NCBI GenBank assembly: GCA_027080445.1
Contig: JALWRY010000443.1
Location: forward strand, 1-11,450
DNA from: Thiohalobacter sp.
GTDB lineage: Bacteria; Pseudomonadota; Gammaproteobacteria; DSM-19610
Length of the DNA stretch: 11,450 nucleotides
Reading direction: 5' to 3'
The position numbers and the translations under genes were made by a program. Below the pieces are notes generated by a model that saw only the letters and a program-made list of their open reading frames with translations, was not told the origin of the DNA and ran no database searches. Below are positions 7,127-11,450 of the stretch, in pieces. Positions within the stretch are counted from its first letter, which is position 1. Every line of letters starts with the position of its first letter.

Positions 7127-7888
7127 ATGAACGCCAACTTAAAAATTCAGGATTGCTGCGAGGGGATCGATAGCATAATAAATAATTATTCACTCGGTTC
7201 TTATGACCGACTATCTATTATTTCCGGTCACTACTGCCTATCAGAAGAGTTATCCGATCTTTCGCACGAAGGTGAGGCGGAGGAAGCATCATTTGATTTC
7301 GGGGCTGAATTGTGTGCCAAGCTTAACGAATCGGGCAAGGTGGCAACATTAATATTGTTTATCAACGATATTGGTATCGAGTCAGGAAGAAGAAGTGAAC
7401 TCATTGATTCATACGTAATACCAGATAATTACATGGCCTTACTACGTAAAAATCGTACGCCATTAAACAAGGTGAAAGTTGTGTTTGAGAGTGTTGTCAG
7501 AAACCGGGCATCGAAAGAAATCAGAAAATTGAAAAAGAACCAAAGCAATGCCTTTGAAATCCTTTCATCAGTAGACAAACGCCTTGTTCGATGTGTTGAT
7601 CCGGCAGCCGTTTGTGAAGTTCCTTCGATGGAAAAAATGGCGATCACCATAAAGGGGCCTGATGACGAATATCTCGTCGTAAAAGAAGGTAGTAATCCTA
7701 AATGCAATACAATATTAGCGACGCTATTTGAACAGAGCAGGTCGGAGTATGGAAGCCAGGTTTCTATCAACTGCTTTAATGAGATATATATAAACAGAAT
7801 TCGTCTGGGCTCTTATGTCTATAAAACGCTATTTAGTAATGAAATGGACATGGTCGATCTGTTTTTCGATGAAAATGGTTTGACCTGA
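7127..7888 (+). CDS. Unrecognised 253-aa protein directly upstream of cysS
   Basis: I do not recognise the family. There is no signal peptide and no membrane segment, so it is probably cytoplasmic. Predicted beta strands separated by helices are visible at RLSIISGHY (28-36), VATLILFINDIGI (72-84), KVKVVFESV (115-123) and MAITIKG (161-167), followed by a basic helix RNRASKEIRKLKKN (125-138) after the third strand. This suggests an alpha/beta fold. It has eight cysteines (10, 11, 37, 63, 146, 153, 183, 206) without a clear paired metal motif. The chosen ATG follows AAGGGAG (7115-7121) by 5 bases; an in-frame ATG at 7088 would add 13 residues. It is more AT-rich to the eye than its neighbours. 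cysS starts 123 bases later on the same strand with no obvious terminator, so shared transcription is likely. A role linked to Cys-tRNA is speculation from position only. Confidence 0.78.
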   Translation: MNANLKIQDCCEGIDSIINNYSLGSYDRLSIISGHYCLSEELSDLSHEGEAEEASFDFGAELCAKLNESGKVATLILFINDIGIESGRRSELIDSYVIPDNYMALLRKNRTPLNKVKVVFESVVRNRASKEIRKLKKNQSNAFEILSSVDKRLVRCVDPAAVCEVPSMEKMAITIKGPDDEYLVVKEGSNPKCNTILATLFEQSRSEYGSQVSINCFNEIYINRIRLGSYVYKTLFSNEMDMVDLFFDENGLT

Positions 7889-8011
7889 CCATCCAGCAGT
7901 TCGGATTCCCGTTTTGCGTTATGAGGGTTCCCGTTGCAGGTAATACCAAGGTCTTTTTTGATATTTTTCGTGCGCGGCTGGCGCGACGTAATTCATCTTG
8001 AGGGGAATGCC

Positions 8012-9415
8012 ATGTTGAAGCTCAGAAATACCTTTACAGGTGATAAGGAAAAATTTATCCCTATGATAGACGGCAAGGTGTCCATGTATGTTTGTGGAAT
8101 GACGGTATATGATTATTGCCACATTGGGCATGCCCGTGTGCTGGTGGTTTTTGATGTTTTATCCAAATACCTGCGATACATTTACGGTGATGAAAATGTC
8201 GTTTATGTGCGAAATATTACAGATATTGACGATAAAATTATTGCCCGCGCACTACATAATAATGAAGCGCTGGATGACCTGACGGGACGTTATATAGCAG
8301 CTATGCACGAAGATACCGAAAGGCTTGGCGTGCAGGATCCGGATATGGAGCCACGCGCTACTCATCATATGCCGCAGATTATTGCGATGATAGCGACGTT
8401 AATTGAAAAGGAGGTTGCCTACCAGGCGCAGAACGGAGATGTATATTTCAGAATAAGCGCAGCCACTGCCTATGGTCGCCTGGCACGAAAAAATATTGAC
8501 GACCTAAGAGCGGGCATTCGGGTTGAGGTTGACGATGTCAAGGAAAATCCACTGGACTTTGTTTTGTGGAAGCATACTAAACTTGGTGAACCCAGCTGGA
8601 ATTCACCATGGGGCAAGGGTCGCCCTGGCTGGCATATAGAATGTTCTGCGATGTCTATGCACTGCCTTGGAGACCAGTTTGATATTCATGGTGGTGGACT
8701 TGATCTGAAATTCCCTCATCATGAAAACGAGATTGCACAATCTGAAGGATGCAGCGGGCATAAATACGTCAATTACTGGGTGCACAACGGGTTTGTTCGA
8801 ATCGATAGCGAAAAAATGTCGAAATCACTTGGGAATTATGTATTTATCCGGGACGTTCTGCAAGAGTACAAGCCTGAAGTAGTACGCTATTTCATTATCA
8901 GCAGCCATTACCAGAGTCCGCTTAACTACTCAGAAGCAAATCTTGAGAATGCGAAGTCATCTTTGTTTTCATTTTATCGTGCACTTGTCGGGTTTGAGCT
9001 TCCGGATAGCATTCAAATCGAAAACGATAACAAATACAGCAGGGCATTTTTTGAAGCGCTGGATGACGATCTTAATACTCCAGTGGCGTTATCTGTGTTA
9101 TTCGAAATGCTGCGAGAAGTTAATAAAATACGGCATATAAAGGGTTCAGCGCCTGAAGTATTGGCCATGGCAGCCCAATTGAAAGCGCATGCTGGACTAC
9201 TGGGCCTGCTCAAGGATGATCCGGTTGAATTTCTTCAGTCTGCAATACGTCCAGGCTCGATTTCGAGTGAGGAAGTGAACGGCATGATTGAGCGTCGTGC
9301 ATTGGCAAAGCGCGAGAAAAACTGGGAGGAGTCTGATCATATCAGAGATTGCCTGGCAGCCCAGGGAGTTGTGCTGGAAGACTCGCATGAAGGACAGCAT
9401 TGGCGCAGGGCATAA
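8012..9415 (+). CDS. cysS: Cysteinyl-tRNA synthetase (CysRS)
   Basis: This class I synthetase joins cysteine to tRNA-Cys using ATP, in the cytoplasm. The length is 467 aa, close to the usual size of about 460. All key elements are present: CGMTVYD with zinc ligand C28, the HIGH motif at 37-40, the zinc ligands C211 (WHIECSAM), H236 and E240 (FPHHENEIAQSE), and KMSKS at 268-272. The C-terminal part keeps the RxxxxxxxxWxxSDxIRD and AQGVVLEDS elements of the anticodon-binding end. The start ATG 8012 follows GAGGGG (8000-8005) by 6 bases; in-frame codons back to 7934 add 26 residues that are not part of the family. Nothing suggests loss of activity. The neighbours (an unknown gene before, a rhodanese after) are not a classic cysS setting, so it could be the only copy or a second one; the window cannot decide. 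The cognate tRNA gene lies upstream at 3164. Confidence 0.96.
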   Translation: MLKLRNTFTGDKEKFIPMIDGKVSMYVCGMTVYDYCHIGHARVLVVFDVLSKYLRYIYGDENVVYVRNITDIDDKIIARALHNNEALDDLTGRYIAAMHEDTERLGVQDPDMEPRATHHMPQIIAMIATLIEKEVAYQAQNGDVYFRISAATAYGRLARKNIDDLRAGIRVEVDDVKENPLDFVLWKHTKLGEPSWNSPWGKGRPGWHIECSAMSMHCLGDQFDIHGGGLDLKFPHHENEIAQSEGCSGHKYVNYWVHNGFVRIDSEKMSKSLGNYVFIRDVLQEYKPEVVRYFIISSHYQSPLNYSEANLENAKSSLFSFYRALVGFELPDSIQIENDNKYSRAFFEALDDDLNTPVALSVLFEMLREVNKIRHIKGSAPEVLAMAAQLKAHAGLLGLLKDDPVEFLQSAIRPGSISSEEVNGMIERRALAKREKNWEESDHIRDCLAAQGVVLEDSHEGQHWRRA

Positions 9416-9479
9416 ATACCGTTGGAACGAGAATGTCGTAACGGCAATCCAGCCGGGGTGCATGAGTGCGGGGTTAAGA

Positions 9480-9920
9480 ATGGAAGCAAGACAACTAGAA
9501 CCAGGGAGGTTAAATCATCTGACACCGCTGGAAGCATGGAGGCTCCTGCAAACTGACGCTTCAGCATTACTTATCGATATACGATCCGACATGGAATATC
9601 TTTTTGTTGGGCATCCAGTAGGCGCAGTTCATGTCCCGTGGATCAGTGAACCATCATGGTCTATTAACCAGCATTTTGTCACTGAAGTGCGTAAATTACT
9701 GCCCGGTATAAATTGCAGGCTGGAGAAGGATTGCCCCCCCGTCATCCTTATTTGCCGAAGTGGAAGACGCTCCATTGACGCCGGATTGTCTCTATTGGAG
9801 GAAGGCATCAATTATGTCTGCAATGTGGCCGAGGGTTTTGAGGGAGAGCTGAATTCCAGTCACCAACGGAGCAGCCTGGGTGGCTGGAGGTTCTGCGGCT
9901 TGCCATGGGAGCAGTGCTGA
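9480..9920 (+). CDS. Rhodanese-like domain protein
   Basis: This is a single-domain protein of 146 aa. The LLIDIRSDMEY segment (30-40) and GAVHVPW (48-54) are standard rhodanese elements, and the active-site loop CRSGRRS starts at C92, the cysteine that carries the persulfide in sulfur transfer. The C-terminal NVAEGFEGEL and GGWRFCGLPW place it in the common proteobacterial group of small rhodaneses ending in GWR-x-x-GLPW. The expected role is sulfur transfer from thiosulfate or a persulfide to a thiol acceptor; the partner is unknown. The start ATG 9480 is favoured by GGGG (9470-9473) six bases upstream; ATG 9462 would add six residues and has its G-run too close. It begins 64 bases after cysS on the same strand and may be cotranscribed. 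It has no signal peptide, so it is cytoplasmic. Confidence 0.9.
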   Translation: MEARQLEPGRLNHLTPLEAWRLLQTDASALLIDIRSDMEYLFVGHPVGAVHVPWISEPSWSINQHFVTEVRKLLPGINCRLEKDCPPVILICRSGRRSIDAGLSLLEEGINYVCNVAEGFEGELNSSHQRSSLGGWRFCGLPWEQC

Positions 9921-9958
9921 AATGGTTATTTTCAAGCTCAATGGGGTGAAAAAACAAC

Positions 9959-10906
9959 ATGATAAAAAATGAAAAAATTGATCTGAACCTGTTTCTGGTA
10001 TTCGATACGATATATCGGAAAAAAAGTATTACCGAAGCAGCTTATGCGTTGCAGATTACCCAGCCTGCCGTCAGTAATGCGCTTTCACGGCTGAGAAATC
10101 TGTTGGGCGATCAGCTTTTTGTGCGCTCATCGCGCAGTATGGCACCGACACCTTTGGCTAATCGCATGGCGCCGGAAGTGAGGGATGCACTTGCCCGCTT
10201 TGAAGCATTTGTTGATCGCAGTGATCAATTTGACCCCCAAAACTGTTCGAAAACCTTCCGGTTGGCTCTGACCGATTACGGTGCAGCGACCATCCTTCCC
10301 AGACTCACTGATATCCTGAACCGAAAGGCGCCAAACGTTTCGCTACGTATACATCGTCTGGAGGAAAGAAATGTGTCCGATGCACTCGCAAACGGTGAAG
10401 TGGATCTGGCGTTTGCATCTGGATTGAGTGTGAAGGCAGACATTTATGCAAAGCATTTGTTTTCTGACGATTTTGTTGTTTTGGTGCGCAAGGGGCACCC
10501 GGATATTCAGGGGTCAATATCGATGGAAGCTTTTTGCAAGTTACCCCATGTTCTATACACACCTCATGAGCGAAAGAAAGGCATTGTCGACAAGCTCCTG
10601 GCAGAACGAGGACTTGAGCACAAGACTAAGATCTATACGACGCATGCATACTCGATACCGGAGGTTATTGCGCTGACCGACTACATTACCGTTATACCAG
10701 GGAAATTAGCAGCTGCATTTTCAATGGGCGAGGAATTCCAGTGTTTACCGGCACCGTTGAAGCTCCCGGAAATAGATATGATGCAATTCTGGCATCTTCG
10801 TACGCTTAAGGAGCCAATGAATGGTTGGCTAAGAGGTATACTCGACGAGCTCTTCCGATGTGAAGCGATAGACAGAATGCGAAGACTGAGTTCTGTTGCC
10901 GGTTAA
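9959..10906 (+). CDS. LysR-family transcriptional regulator (complete)
   Basis: The 315-aa length is typical. The N-terminal winged helix-turn-helix is clear: DLNLFLVFDTIYRKKSITEA, then ALQITQPAVSNALSRLR (the recognition helix) and LFVRSSRSMAPTPLA. The DLNLF opening and this wing sequence resemble the NodD/NahR/LinR-type subgroup, which often responds to aromatic or related small molecules. The rest (from about residue 95) is the two-lobed effector-binding domain, with KTFRLALTDYGAATILPRL at its start. ATG 9959 follows GGGGTGA (9943-9949) by 9 bases. The gene lies 38 bases after the rhodanese gene on the same strand, an unusual arrangement for LysR proteins that act on a divergent neighbour; the target may be elsewhere or its own upstream genes. 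The stop is only 5 bases from the stop of the oppositely directed LysR fragment. Confidence 0.93.
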   Translation: MIKNEKIDLNLFLVFDTIYRKKSITEAAYALQITQPAVSNALSRLRNLLGDQLFVRSSRSMAPTPLANRMAPEVRDALARFEAFVDRSDQFDPQNCSKTFRLALTDYGAATILPRLTDILNRKAPNVSLRIHRLEERNVSDALANGEVDLAFASGLSVKADIYAKHLFSDDFVVLVRKGHPDIQGSISMEAFCKLPHVLYTPHERKKGIVDKLLAERGLEHKTKIYTTHAYSIPEVIALTDYITVIPGKLAAAFSMGEEFQCLPAPLKLPEIDMMQFWHLRTLKEPMNGWLRGILDELFRCEAIDRMRRLSSVAG

Positions 10907-10911
10907 CAGCA

Positions 10912-11376
10912 TTAGTCTGTTGGATATAGCTGCACGGGCATTCGACCTTCAATCAGATCTGTTTCATTTTTTATCGCGTCAGTAAAAAAATCCATAAATA
11001 CCTTGACCCGAGCGATATGCCGTAAATCAGGGTGTGTAAGCAACCATATGCTGGTGGAAAGACTTTCAGGTGGTGGAAATACTCGTTCCAGCAATGGTTC
11101 TCTGTCAGCTAGAAAGCAGGGTAATGGCGCTATGCCGAGGTCCTGTTTGGCTGCCTCAAGCAGGCCAAGCAGTGTATTGCTGCGAAACTGAACAGACGCA
11201 GTGGGGAAGTTTTGCCTTAGCCAGTTATTGGCTGGCAGATGGCTCAAATCATCGTCCGGCATCAACCAGGCACAGTCTTCGATCGTGCCGGTGGTGCGCC
11301 TTTTCAGATATTCTGTAGACGCATAAAGCGTGGTAGCCAGTTGGCATAACCTGCGGCCAACCATGGTTTCAGGTCA
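10912..11376 (-). pseudogene. LysR-family regulator, C-terminal half only (5' truncated)
   Basis: The reading frame from about 11373 down to the stop at 10914-10912 encodes only the effector-binding half of a LysR protein: VGRRLCQLATTLYASTEYL, then DDDLSHLPANNWLRQNFP, LLGLLEAAKQDLGIAPLPCF and IWLLTHPDLRHIARVKVFMD. This order is typical of the second half of LysR regulators of the CrgA/AaeR-like type. The DNA-binding half and the first part of the effector domain are missing. In frame, the family-like sequence reaches P-E-T-M-V-G and then meets TGA (11376-11374); the ATG at 11364 is just an internal methionine. No helix-turn-helix is found in any frame up to the window edge. The likely cause is an insertion or rearrangement at about 11376. 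It cannot bind DNA on its own and is probably inactive. Confidence 0.82.
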
Positions 11377-11450
11377 CTGCTGTCCCGTTAACTGAACGAA
11401 AAAAGGCTTAAATCTCAATGAACTGTTACAATGCAAGTACGACCAAACAC
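11377..11450. mobile_element. Possible end of an insertion sequence breaking the LysR gene
   Basis: LysR homology stops at about 11376, and the next bases, CTGCTGTCCCGTTAACTGAAC (11377-11397), resemble what I remember of terminal inverted repeats of some IS4-like elements. On the - strand an open frame runs from the edge to the TGA at 11376-11374, ending FVQLTGQQ, unlike LysR. Only one end is visible and there is no transposase in the window, so this is an inference. Confidence 0.4.

Noticed and set aside
7127..7888. Cyclodipeptide synthase next to cysS
   Set aside because: Size and context fit, but the conserved G-x-S-x-G-N-S-type loop and the Tyr/Glu catalytic motifs are not found.
7940..7965. 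Terminator between the unknown gene and cysS (T6 run near 7956)
   Set aside because: The only hairpin next to the T-run has a 3-bp stem, too weak to call.
7934..8011. N-terminal extension of CysRS from an upstream in-frame start
   Set aside because: The added residues do not belong to the family, and ATG 8012 has a strong GAGGGG site 6 bases upstream.

Overview
The window looks like a chromosomal segment of a gammaproteobacterium of moderate GC. The tRNA-Cys is of gammaproteobacterial type, the ribosome-binding sites are GGAG-like, and the rhodanese, LysR, TetR, AhpD and MFS families are all common there. I cannot name the genus. No complete insertion sequence, CRISPR array or phage gene is visible. 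The right edge shows a gene broken by what is probably an insertion-sequence end.

Layout: 1-129 (-) is the N-terminus of a TetR-family repressor. 322-879 (+) is an unrecognised small protein with a predicted coiled coil. 982-1542 (+) is an AhpD/carboxymuconolactone-decarboxylase-like protein, closed by a hairpin at 1551-1594. 1778-3007 (+) is an MFS transporter. 3164-3237 (+) is tRNA-Cys(GCA). 3511-5685 and 5754-6602 (+) are two exported proteins, a CRTAC1-like FG-GAP/ASPIC-UnbV protein and an unrecognised one, ending at a strong terminator (6678-6721). 7127-7888 (+) is an unrecognised protein, followed by cysS (8012-9415), a rhodanese (9480-9920) and a LysR regulator (9959-10906), all on one strand. 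10912-11376 (-) is the C-terminal half of a second LysR gene that lost its N-terminus, probably to an element running off the right edge.

How the parts may work together: a near-identical 18-bp sequence (16 of 18 bases) lies upstream of tetR and again just after the predicted -10 box of the AhpD-like gene. This suggests that the TetR protein represses both itself and the AhpD-like gene, with the unknown coiled-coil gene wedged between them. The two exported proteins look like a two-gene operon. A second theme is cysteine and sulfur: tRNA-Cys, cysteinyl-tRNA synthetase and a rhodanese lie within about 7 kb, with an unrecognised cysteine-containing protein directly before cysS. Whether that is functional or coincidental cannot be settled from this window.
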